Assembly (NCBI GenBank): GCA_016207445.1 | Contig: JACQPS010000316.1 | Span: 1-7,502, forward strand | From: Gemmatimonadota bacterium | GTDB taxonomy: Bacteria > Gemmatimonadota > Gemmatimonadetes > Longimicrobiales > RSA9 | Direction: 5' to 3' | DNA length: 7,502 nt | In this document: one piece after another, positions 1-6,139 of the stretch | Layout: each line of letters opens with the position of its first letter | How positions within the stretch are numbered: position 1 is the first letter of the stretch | The notes under the pieces: generated by a model | What the model was told of the DNA's origin: nothing | Database searches by the model: none | Seen by the model: only the letters and a program-made list of their open reading frames with translations | Position numbers and translations under genes: made by a program

Positions 1-537
1 CAGGATCACTGCACCCGCACTTCCGTCCGTTCCCGCGCTCGCCACCCACTTGCCGTCCGGGCTGATCGCCACGCCCATGCCGAGCGCCATCGGTCCCGCG
101 ATCGAGCCCGCCTCCTGCGCCGCGTCCACCGACCAGATCTTGGTCTTCAGGGAGTGTGCGCTCACCAGAATCTTGCCGTCCGGGCCGAGCGCGAGCGCCG
201 TGATCTGCTCGTTGGGACCGCGCAGGCGCTTGAGCTCCTGACCGGTCTCGACCGACCACACCTTGATCAGCCCGTTCAGGTCGGCGCTGGCGAGGAGCCT
301 CCCGTCGGGCGAGAGCGCGAGCGCGCCGATATACGTGCCGCCGTGGCCACCCAGCGTCTTCCATTCGGCGAGGGAGACGAACTGAGCGGAGATGCGGGCC
401 GGCAGGAGAGCGCTGGTAAGGAGGAGCGAGACGAGGACCCGAAGCGCGCGCCGGCCACGCATCCAGGACCGGCGCGTCGCGGGGCGCACCGAGCAGGCGG
501 TGGTCGGGGAGAGCGGTGCGTACTCGTAGCGGCGCAT
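1..537 (-). CDS. Exported WD40-repeat protein, N-terminal part (cut by the window edge)
   Basis: This is an open frame of 179 codons from an ATG at 537-535, with no stop before base 1. Residues about 33-51 form a hydrophobic segment after an Arg-rich stretch and end in ARISA before Q52, which looks like a signal peptide cleaved after A51. The mature part carries WD40 blades: SPDGRLLASA...IKVWS (residues 76-95), GPDGKILVSA...TKIWS (118-136) and SPDGKWVASAG (159-169). The SPDG and KVW/KIW elements recur about 40 residues apart. WD40 proteins fold as beta-propeller scaffolds; no enzymatic domain is visible and the ligand is unknown. Export suggests a periplasmic or secreted role. The start at 537 is preferred because GAAGGA lies just upstream. 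An internal ATG at 462 would give a more typical, shorter signal peptide but lacks an obvious ribosome site. The frame is not related to the OPT gene upstream by sequence. Confidence 0.85.
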   Translation of the reverse strand, partial: MRRYEYAPLSPTTACSVRPATRRSWMRGRRALRVLVSLLLTSALLPARISAQFVSLAEWKTLGGHGGTYIGALALSPDGRLLASADLNGLIKVWSVETGQELKRLRGPNEQITALALGPDGKILVSAHSLKTKIWSVDAAQEAGSIAGPMALGMGVAISPDGKWVASAGTDGSAGAVIL

Positions 538-541
538 GGGA

Positions 542-547
542 TCCTTC
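542..547 (-). promoter_or_regulatory. Ribosome-binding site of the WD40 gene
   Basis: On the minus strand GAAGGA stands 4 bases before the ATG at 537-535. The spacing is a little short, but this is the best Shine-Dalgarno match near either candidate start, and it decides in favour of the longer N-terminus over the ATG at 462. Confidence 0.45.
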
Positions 548-571
548 GTCGGATACCGGCGGGGAGGCGCT

Positions 572-583
572 CTGAATATTCAG
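572..583. repeat. Perfect 12-bp AT-centred palindrome
   Basis: CTGAATATTCAG equals its own reverse complement. It stands out as an AT-rich island in a very GC-rich gap, 34 bp upstream of the WD40 start at 537. It covers the candidate -10 element of that gene, so it may be a binding site for a dimeric regulator. No regulator can be named. Confidence 0.6.
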
Positions 584-603
584 GCGAAGAGAGCGCGCGG
601 CAA
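575..603 (-). promoter_or_regulatory. Candidate sigma70-like promoter of the WD40 gene
   Basis: Read on the minus strand, TTGCCG (603-598) and AATATT (580-575) are 17 bp apart, each matching the consensus hexamer at 4 of 6 positions. Transcription would start near 568, giving a leader of about 30 bases. The -35 falls inside the hairpin at 593-614 and the -10 inside the 12-bp palindrome. The match is modest and could be chance. Confidence 0.3.
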
Positions 604-614
604 GCGCCGCGCGC
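593..614 (-). terminator. GC hairpin after the OPT gene, possible terminator
   Basis: The two 9-base arms (593-601 and 606-614) are perfect reverse complements around a 4-base loop. The hairpin begins 14 bases after the OPT stop codon at 631-629. On the minus strand the stem is followed by TCTCTTCGCC, which has only a weak T tract, so intrinsic termination is plausible but not clear. A perfect 14-bp GC palindrome (CCGCGCCGGCGCGG, 615-628) sits between the stop codon and this hairpin and could form a competing structure. Confidence 0.45.
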
Positions 615-628
615 CCGCGCCGGCGCGG

Positions 629-2806
629 TCAGGTGCCGGTCGTGAGCCGCTTCCGGGCCGCCCCGAACAGGATCGCCGCGAGCGCCAGGAAGACGACCAG
701 GGCGACCAGATCGTTCTGCGCGATTCCCTCCCACCACCTCGCGCCGAGATCGAAGGGGAGGATGCCCGGTGCCTCGCCTGCCCGCGCGGCCGCGGCGGCC
801 GCCGCGGAGCGTCTCGCCTCGATGGGCGCGACCACGAGCAGCCCGGCGAGGGATCCGCCGGCGATGAGACCGGACGCGAAGAGGGAGCCGCTCGAAACTT
901 CGCCCTCACCGGCGGTCTTGGCGCCCTTCGTCGTCTTCTCCACCAGCCAGCGCACGACGCCGCCCGCGAAGATCGGGGCGGTCGTGGCGATGGGCAGATA
1001 CGCGCCGACCGCGAACGCCAGCGAGCGCACGCCCGCGAGCTCGAGCACGATCACCATGAACACACCGAACAGCACGAGCCCCCACGGCAGGTTCCGGTTC
1101 AGGATGCCGTTGATGACCGTGGACATGAGCACGGCCTGGGGCGCGGGCATGTCGGCGGAGCCGATCCCGGGCGCTTCCTGCCACTCGATACGCTGTGTGG
1201 AGGCATCGTAGTAGTAGCGGCCATCCGGAATCGCCCGGGAGCCGATCACGTTGATGAGCTGATAGTCCTTCTCCGCGTACTCGATGTCGCCCAGCACCTT
1301 CATCTCGGTCGGCGCCAGCGTCACCTGCTCGAAGTCCCGGCGCTCGATCCGCGTGTAGGCGCGGTTCAGGTAGGTGAGCGTCCAGCCGATCACGGCGACG
1401 GAGGCGAGCACGCCGATGACGAGCGCGACTTGCTGGCGATAGGGTGTCGCGCCCACCAGGAAGCCGGTCTTCAGGTCCTGCGACGTCGCGCCCGCGTTCG
1501 CCGCGGCGATGCACACCACCGCGCCCACGCTGAGCGCGACGGCCGCCCAGGCGCCGCCGACCCACCCGACCAGCACGAAGATCAGGCTGGTCGCCATCAG
1601 CGTGGCGATCGTCATCCCGGAGATCGGGTTGGCCGAGCTGCCGATGATGCCGACGATGCGGCTGGAGACGGTCACGAACAGGAAGCCGAAGACGACGATC
1701 AGCACGGCCGCGATCAGGTTGGCCGCGGCGTGCCCGGGGTTGATGCTGATCGAGAGCAGGCCCCAGATGAAGAGGACGAGCGCGCTCGAGCCCGCGATCA
1801 CGACCGTCATGGGCAGGTCCTGCTCGATGCGGGAGCGCGCGCCTGCCGCCGCCCCGGCCGCTCCGGCCCTGAGCCCCGTCAGCCCGGCCTTGATCGTGGC
1901 GGTGATGGTCGGAATCGTGCGCGCGAGCGTGATGATGCCCGCCATGGTCACCGCGCCCGCGCCGATGGGACGGATATACGCCGACCAGATCTGTGCGGGG
2001 GACATGTCGGGGATCGGAATCGTCGCCGGGAAAATCGGGGTGGGGAGCTGCGCGCCGAAGAACTTGATTACCGGAATCAGCACCAGCCAGGACAGCACGC
2101 CGCCCGCGAAGATGATGCCGGCGATGCGCGGGCCGATGATGTAGCCCACGCCCAGGTACTCGGGCGTCGTGGTGCCGGCGATCGTGCCGCCGCGGTACCA
2201 CTCCGGCTGATAGATCGGCTGCCCCTTCCACAGCCGGAATCCCTCGTGCAGGATCTTGTAGCCGGCCGCAACGCCGAATCCGGCAAACACCCGCCCGGCG
2301 AACGAGCCGCCTCTCTCGCCTGCCACCAGCACGTCCGCGCAGGCGGTGCCCTCCGGATACAGCAGCGTGCCGTGCTCCTTCACGATCAGCATGCGCCGCA
2401 GCGGGATCATGAAGAGCACGCCCAGAATGCCGCCCACCAGCGCGATCCAGAAGATCCGGCTCACCTCGAGCGAGAAGCCCAGGAAGATCAACGCCGGCAG
2501 CGTGAAGACGACGCCGGCGGCCACCGACTCGCCCGCCGACCCCGCCGTCTGCACGATGTTGTTCTCCAGGATGGTCGAGCCGAATCGCTTCAGGATCGCG
2601 ATCGCCAGCACCGCGATCGGGATCGACGCGCTCACCGTCAGCCCCGCCCGCAGCGCCAGGTACACCGTCACCGCACCGAAGACCAGACCGAAGAACGCGC
2701 CGATCAACACCGCCCGGACCGTGAACTCCGGCACCGCCTGGCCGGCGGAAATGAACGGCTTGAACTCGCTCTCGGCTGCCACCTGGGTAGATGGGGAAGG
2801 TTCCAT
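629..2806 (-). CDS. OPT superfamily oligopeptide transporter
   Basis: This complete gene encodes 725 residues of an inner-membrane transporter of the OPT superfamily, in the bacterial subgroup annotated as putative oligopeptide transporters. Family members take up small peptides, or metal chelates in the YSL branch; the substrate here is not predictable. About 14-16 hydrophobic segments are visible. Hallmark motifs in order are NIVQTAGSAGES (83-94), YPEGTACADVL (150-160), GSSANPISGMT (389-399), AGATSQDLKTGF (438-449), LPAPQAV-like MPAPQAV (553-559) and GAYLPIATTAP (601-611). A hydrophilic stretch at about 485-552 interrupts the membrane region. The start at 2806 is chosen because the protein then begins MEPSPST directly ahead of the first membrane segment; extending to TTG 2926 adds 40 low-complexity Ala/Arg/Gly residues of non-coding character. 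No strong ribosome site precedes 2806. The gene is divergent from the efflux operon. Confidence 0.93.
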   Translation of the reverse strand: MEPSPSTQVAAESEFKPFISAGQAVPEFTVRAVLIGAFFGLVFGAVTVYLALRAGLTVSASIPIAVLAIAILKRFGSTILENNIVQTAGSAGESVAAGVVFTLPALIFLGFSLEVSRIFWIALVGGILGVLFMIPLRRMLIVKEHGTLLYPEGTACADVLVAGERGGSFAGRVFAGFGVAAGYKILHEGFRLWKGQPIYQPEWYRGGTIAGTTTPEYLGVGYIIGPRIAGIIFAGGVLSWLVLIPVIKFFGAQLPTPIFPATIPIPDMSPAQIWSAYIRPIGAGAVTMAGIITLARTIPTITATIKAGLTGLRAGAAGAAAGARSRIEQDLPMTVVIAGSSALVLFIWGLLSISINPGHAAANLIAAVLIVVFGFLFVTVSSRIVGIIGSSANPISGMTIATLMATSLIFVLVGWVGGAWAAVALSVGAVVCIAAANAGATSQDLKTGFLVGATPYRQQVALVIGVLASVAVIGWTLTYLNRAYTRIERRDFEQVTLAPTEMKVLGDIEYAEKDYQLINVIGSRAIPDGRYYYDASTQRIEWQEAPGIGSADMPAPQAVLMSTVINGILNRNLPWGLVLFGVFMVIVLELAGVRSLAFAVGAYLPIATTAPIFAGGVVRWLVEKTTKGAKTAGEGEVSSGSLFASGLIAGGSLAGLLVVAPIEARRSAAAAAAARAGEAPGILPFDLGARWWEGIAQNDLVALVVFLALAAILFGAARKRLTTGT

Positions 2807-2982
2807 GCAGAAACCCGTTGTGGGGTGCGCCGCGCGCGCACCCGCGTCGGCGTGGCCCAGGGAGCCGCCGCGGCCGGCGGCCGGGGCCGCCGACGTCGCA
2901 GCGCGCATCGCTCGCTGGTGCAGCAAAATTGGCCGGGCAACTTGGCGCGCCGCCCGACCTGCGGCAAGGCCCCGCGGCCCTC

Positions 2983-3010
2983 TTGTCGCACGCTGTGGCT
3001 CGTATATAAC
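2983..3010 (+). promoter_or_regulatory. Promoter of the tetR-led efflux operon
   Basis: A -35 element TTGTCG (2983-2988, 4 of 6 consensus) and a -10 element TATAAC (3005-3010, 5 of 6) are separated by 16 bp. Transcription would start near 3017, about 33 bases before the tetR ATG. The TATATAAC run is a clear AT island inside the 243-bp divergent gap (2807-3049), the rest of which is featureless and GC-rich. I found no convincing promoter for the OPT gene on the other strand. Confidence 0.6.
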
Positions 3011-3024
3011 TTACCAGTCAGTTA
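3007..3024. promoter_or_regulatory. Putative TetR-family operator
   Basis: The 18-bp near-palindrome TAACTTAC-CA-GTCAGTTA has 8-base arms that agree at 7 of 8 positions around a 2-base centre. It overlaps the last four bases of the -10 element and covers the predicted transcription start. A bound dimer would therefore block RNA polymerase. The site ends 25 bp before the start of the TetR-family gene, which is the usual arrangement for an autorepressor. A further GTTAGT half-site (3021-3026) overlaps the right arm. Confidence 0.65.
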
Positions 3025-3049
3025 GTTGGGGCCACGGGAAAGAAGCGCG

Positions 3050-3721
3050 ATGACAGCAGACCGCAACAGTCGCACGGGCAGCGGGGCGCACGGGCCGCGC
3101 TGGCGCCGCCGCCGGGAGGCGCGACCAGGCGAGATCCTGGAGGCGGCGCTGCAGGTGTTCGTGCAGCGCGGCTTCGCGCAGGCGCGCATGGAGGAGATCG
3201 CGCGGCGGGCCGGGGTGACGAAGGGCACGGTCTACCTCTACTTCGCGAGCAAGGAAGAGCTGTTCCGGGCGGTGGTGCGGGAGACGATCACGCCGCAGCT
3301 GGAACTGATCGAGCGCATCGTGGCCGAGCACCGCGGGAGCGCGGCGGAGCTGTTCCGGCAGCTGGTGCGGCGCTGGTGGACGGTCGTGGGGGAAACGGAG
3401 CTGGCGCGCCTGCCGAAGCTGATGGTGGCGGAGGCTGCGAATTTCCCGGAGCTGGCGGAGTTCTTCGTGCGCGAGGTGGTGCAGCGCGCGCGCGGGATCG
3501 TGGGCGGCGTGCTGCGGCGGGGGATCGCGGCGGGGGAGTTCCGGGAGGTGGACGTGGAAGCGGCGGTGCGGCTGGCGGTGGCGCCGCTGCTGGCGGCGGC
3601 GATCTACCGGCATTCGCTCTTGCCGTGCGACTCGGAGCCGTGGGATTTCCAAAAGTATCTCGATCTTCACGTCGAGTTCTTTCTGCGCGGGATCGCGAGG
3701 GCAGAGGCGAGTCATGACTGA
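3050..3721 (+). CDS. TetR/AcrR-family transcriptional repressor
   Basis: The 223-residue protein has the usual length and layout of a TetR repressor. After a basic N-terminal tail (residues 1-25), EILEAALQVFVQRG (28-41) leads into the helix-turn-helix RMEEIARRAGVTKGTVYLYF (47-66) followed by ASKEELF. The remaining helices (about 75-220) form the ligand-binding and dimerisation domain, which is variable in this family, so the inducer cannot be read from sequence. It heads an efflux operon and has a palindromic site over its own promoter, so it most likely represses itself and the four transport genes until an effector binds. Position and partners recall E. coli CecR (YbiH), which controls ybhGFSR, but orthology is not shown. 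The ATG at 3050 is preferred to the TTG at 3026, which lies inside the operator region. The 3' end overlaps the next gene by 8 bp. Confidence 0.93.
   Translation: MTADRNSRTGSGAHGPRWRRRREARPGEILEAALQVFVQRGFAQARMEEIARRAGVTKGTVYLYFASKEELFRAVVRETITPQLELIERIVAEHRGSAAELFRQLVRRWWTVVGETELARLPKLMVAEAANFPELAEFFVREVVQRARGIVGGVLRRGIAAGEFREVDVEAAVRLAVAPLLAAAIYRHSLLPCDSEPWDFQKYLDLHVEFFLRGIARAEASHD
3703..3707 (+). promoter_or_regulatory. Ribosome-binding site of the TolC-like gene
   Basis: AGAGG lies within the end of tetR, 6 bases before the ATG at 3714. It supports that start, which gives an unusually long Gly/Arg-rich leader ahead of the signal peptide core. Confidence 0.45.
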
Positions 3722-5147
3722 GGGAAGAGGAAGAGGAGGCGGGGCCGGGCTACGGCCGGGGCTGCGCGCGTTGCGGCCGAAGTTGCCTGCGGCCGCCGCC
3801 GCCGGTCGAGCTCCGGCGCTGCTGCTGACGGTCCTGCTCGCGGGACCCGGCTCCATGGGCGCGCAAACGGATGGAGGCGCGCTCACGCTGTCGCAGGCCG
3901 TGGAGGCCACGCTGCGTCAGCATCCGTCGCTCGGCGCGGCGCGCGCCGGCGTGGCGGCGGCGGAGGCGGGGATCGCGGAGGCGCGGGCCACGCGCCTGCC
4001 GTGGCTGAGCGCGGAGGCGGCCTTCACTCGCTTCGAGCTGCCGATGGTCGTCGCCCCGCTGCACGGTTTCGACCCGCGCCAGCCGCCGGCATTCGAGCGC
4101 GGGCTGGCTCAGGGCAGCCTGTCGCTGACGTACACGCTGTTCGACGGCGGCGGGCGGGGCGCGCGCATCGGCCGGGCTCGTGCCCAGACCGAGGGTGCCG
4201 AGGCCCGCGCCTCCGCGGCGACGGAGTCGCTCCTGGCAGCCGTCACCAGCGCATACCTCCTGGTGGCCTCCGCGCGCGAGGTGCTGGAGGCGCACGACCG
4301 GCAGCTGGCCGCACTCTCGAGCGAAGGCGACCGGGCGCAGCAGCTCTTGCGGGAGGGCCGCGCGGCCAACGTCGTCGTGCTGCGCGCGCAGGCCGCGCTC
4401 AGCCGCGCGCGCGCGGAGCGCGTGCAGGCGGCGGCCGAGCTGGAAGTGGCCGAGCGCGAGCTCGCTCGTCTCATGGGCGCGGACGCGGCGTTCGTGCAGC
4501 AGCTCGCGCTCGCGCCGGTGGCGCTCGCGCCGGCGTCGCCGCTGCCCGCTCGGCCAGAGCTCGTGGCGCGCGCCGGCCGTGGCAATCGCGAGCTGGCGCG
4601 CGCCACGAGCCGCGTCGCGGCCGCGGAGGCGACCGCGGCTGAAGCGCGCTCCGCGTGGTTTCCTCGCCTGCAGCTGGGGGGCCGCTACGTGGAATACGGC
4701 AGCAGCGCGGGCTCGTTCACGGGCGAGTGGCAGGGCGGCGTCCAGCTCGGCTACCCGCTGTTCATGGCCGGGGCGCGGCGCCACGCGAGCGACCGTGCGG
4801 ACGCCGAGGCGCGCGCGTCGCGGGAGGAGCTGAGGGTGACCGGGCTCGGCGTCGAGCGGGCAGTGGAGGAAGCGCTGGCGGCGCTCGAGTCGGCGCGGGC
4901 GCGCGTGGCCGCGCTGGCCGCGGCGGTCGAGCAATCGGCCGAGGTCGCGCGCATCGAGAAGCTCGCCCTCGACGCGGGCGCCGGGGTGCAGACCGATTAC
5001 CTGCGGGCGGAAGCGGAGCTGTTCACGGCCCGGGCCGCACTGACCGCGGCGCGCCATGGTGAGATCGCGGCGCGCGTCGAGCTGGCACGGCTCACGGGCG
5101 AGCTCTCTCCCGAGTGGCTCGCGCGGAACCTGGAGTCCGGGCCATGA
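3714..5147 (+). CDS. TolC-family outer-membrane efflux protein
   Basis: The 477-residue protein is an outer-membrane channel of the TolC/OEP family, which trimerises to form the exit duct of tripartite pumps. An Arg/Gly-rich leader (1-32) precedes a hydrophobic core (33-43) and a likely cleavage site after SMGA at residue 50. There is no lipobox cysteine. The mature chain shows the family's internal duplication: LSQAVEATLRQHPSLGAAR (59-77) matches ELVARAGRGNRELARATSR (282-300). The strand segments LSLTYTLFDGG (136-146) and GVQLGYPLFMAG (342-353) correspond, as do the helix segments RAQAALSRARAERVQAAAEL (224-243) and RAEAELFTARAALTAARHGE (431-450). Ala/Arg/Glu-rich coiled-coil helices lie between. 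It starts inside tetR (ATGACTGA, 8 bp) and its stop overlaps the adaptor start (ATGA), implying coupled translation and co-assembly with the pump downstream. The substrate is unknown. Confidence 0.92.
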   Translation: MTEGRGRGGGAGLRPGLRALRPKLPAAAAAGRAPALLLTVLLAGPGSMGAQTDGGALTLSQAVEATLRQHPSLGAARAGVAAAEAGIAEARATRLPWLSAEAAFTRFELPMVVAPLHGFDPRQPPAFERGLAQGSLSLTYTLFDGGGRGARIGRARAQTEGAEARASAATESLLAAVTSAYLLVASAREVLEAHDRQLAALSSEGDRAQQLLREGRAANVVVLRAQAALSRARAERVQAAAELEVAERELARLMGADAAFVQQLALAPVALAPASPLPARPELVARAGRGNRELARATSRVAAAEATAAEARSAWFPRLQLGGRYVEYGSSAGSFTGEWQGGVQLGYPLFMAGARRHASDRADAEARASREELRVTGLGVERAVEEALAALESARARVAALAAAVEQSAEVARIEKLALDAGAGVQTDYLRAEAELFTARAALTAARHGEIAARVELARLTGELSPEWLARNLESGP

Positions 5148-6139
5148 GCGGCAAGCGCATCGGGATGGCCGCGGCCGTCGTCGCGGTGGTCGCGACGGGG
5201 ACGTGGCTGGCGATCGGCCGCCGCGGCAGCCGCAACGATACGCTCCTCGCCTCCGGCACCGTGGAAGCGACCGAGGCGGATCTGGGCTTCCAGGTGGCGG
5301 GACGCCTGCAAGCGGTCGCCGTGCAGGAAGGGGACCCAGTCTCCCGCGGCGCCGAGCTGGCGTGGCTGGACCGGTCCGAGCTCGAGGCGCGCCGCGCCGC
5401 GGCGGTCGCACAGCTCGAGGCAGCGCGAGCGCAGCTCGCGGAGCTCGAGCGCGGCTTCCGCTCCGAGGAGCTCGCGCAGGGACGCGCGGCGCTGGCCGCC
5501 GCGGAGCGGCGGCTGGCGGACGCGCGCCTGGACCTCGAGCGGACACGCCGGCTCCAGGAGGGCGGGGCCGTCAGCCGCGAGGCGCTGGACAAGGCGGAAA
5601 CGGGCTTCGAGGTCGCGCAGTCGCAGCACGACCAGGCCCGAGAGCAGCTGCGGATTCTGCAAACCGGCCCGCGCACCGAGCGCATCGCCGCGCAGCGCGC
5701 GCTCGTGCGCCAGGCCGAAGCCGCGCTGGCGCAGGCCGACGCGTTGCTCGCGAACGCGCTCATCCGCGCCCCCATCGACGGTGTGGTCACCATCCGGCAC
5801 CGCGAGCCGGGTGAGATCGTCTCACCGGGGCAGCCGGTGCTCACCCTCGCGAACCTCGGCGATCGCTGGATCCGGATCTACGTACGCGAAGATCGCGTCG
5901 GCCGTGTCCGGTTGGGGCAGCAGGCGACGATCACGACCGACAGCCACCCCGGACGAACCTACGATGGCGTGGTCCGATTCATCGCGAGCGAGGCCGAGTT
6001 CACGCCCCGCAACGTGCAGACGACGGAAGAGCGGGTGAAGCTGGTCTACGCCGTGAAAGTGGCCGTCGCGGGCGATGCCGCGCAGGACCTGAAGCCCGGG
6101 CTGCCCGCGGACGTCCGGCTGGAGTCGGCACGCCCATGA
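5144..6139 (+). CDS. HlyD/YbhG-family membrane-fusion (periplasmic adaptor) protein
   Basis: The 331-residue protein bridges an inner-membrane ABC exporter and the TolC channel. A single N-terminal membrane segment (about 8-24) anchors it; there is no lipobox cysteine. Next come the first half of the lipoyl/barrel-sandwich domain (GTVEATEADLGFQVAGRL, 38-55, then QEGDPVSRGAELAWLD, 61-76), a long Ala/Arg/Glu-rich helical hairpin (about 78-200), the second lipoyl half (IRAPIDGVVTIRHREPGE, 207-224), a beta-barrel (about 240-280) and a membrane-proximal C-terminal part containing SEAEFTPRNVQTTEERVKLV (282-301), a stretch typical of the YbhG/YhiI-type adaptors. The length is close to that of E. coli YbhG (332, from memory). 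It overlaps both neighbours by 4 bp (ATGA). The ATG at 5144 is chosen over 5114 because it places the membrane segment directly behind a short basic start. Confidence 0.93.
   Translation: MSGKRIGMAAAVVAVVATGTWLAIGRRGSRNDTLLASGTVEATEADLGFQVAGRLQAVAVQEGDPVSRGAELAWLDRSELEARRAAAVAQLEAARAQLAELERGFRSEELAQGRAALAAAERRLADARLDLERTRRLQEGGAVSREALDKAETGFEVAQSQHDQAREQLRILQTGPRTERIAAQRALVRQAEAALAQADALLANALIRAPIDGVVTIRHREPGEIVSPGQPVLTLANLGDRWIRIYVREDRVGRVRLGQQATITTDSHPGRTYDGVVRFIASEAEFTPRNVQTTEERVKLVYAVKVAVAGDAAQDLKPGLPADVRLESARP

Noticed and set aside
2876..2891. A GC hairpin (GGCGGC and GCCGCC arms) in the OPT leader
   Set aside because: Six GC pairs around a 4-base loop are expected by chance at this base composition. 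No T tract or riboswitch-like structure accompanies it.
2807..2926. A 40-residue N-terminal extension of the OPT protein from a TTG at 2926
   Set aside because: The added residues are Ala/Arg/Gly-rich with non-coding character. The protein from 2806 already begins in the usual place before the first membrane segment.
536..3025. An 829-codon open frame on the plus strand, antisense to the OPT gene
   Set aside because: Its translation is a low-complexity mix of Arg, Asp, His, Glu and Gly with no domain. It mirrors the GC-rich codons of the OPT gene, whose own frame has clear membrane segments and OPT motifs.
3026..3049. An upstream TTG start adding eight residues to the TetR-family protein
   Set aside because: It would lie just downstream of the predicted transcription start and within the extended operator, with almost no leader. 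The ATG at 3050 gives a normal TetR N-terminus.
3750..5546. A 598-codon open frame on the minus strand, antisense to the TolC-like and adaptor genes
   Set aside because: It is Arg/Ala/Pro-rich with no recognisable motif and crosses two genes with strong family signatures. It is a composition artefact.
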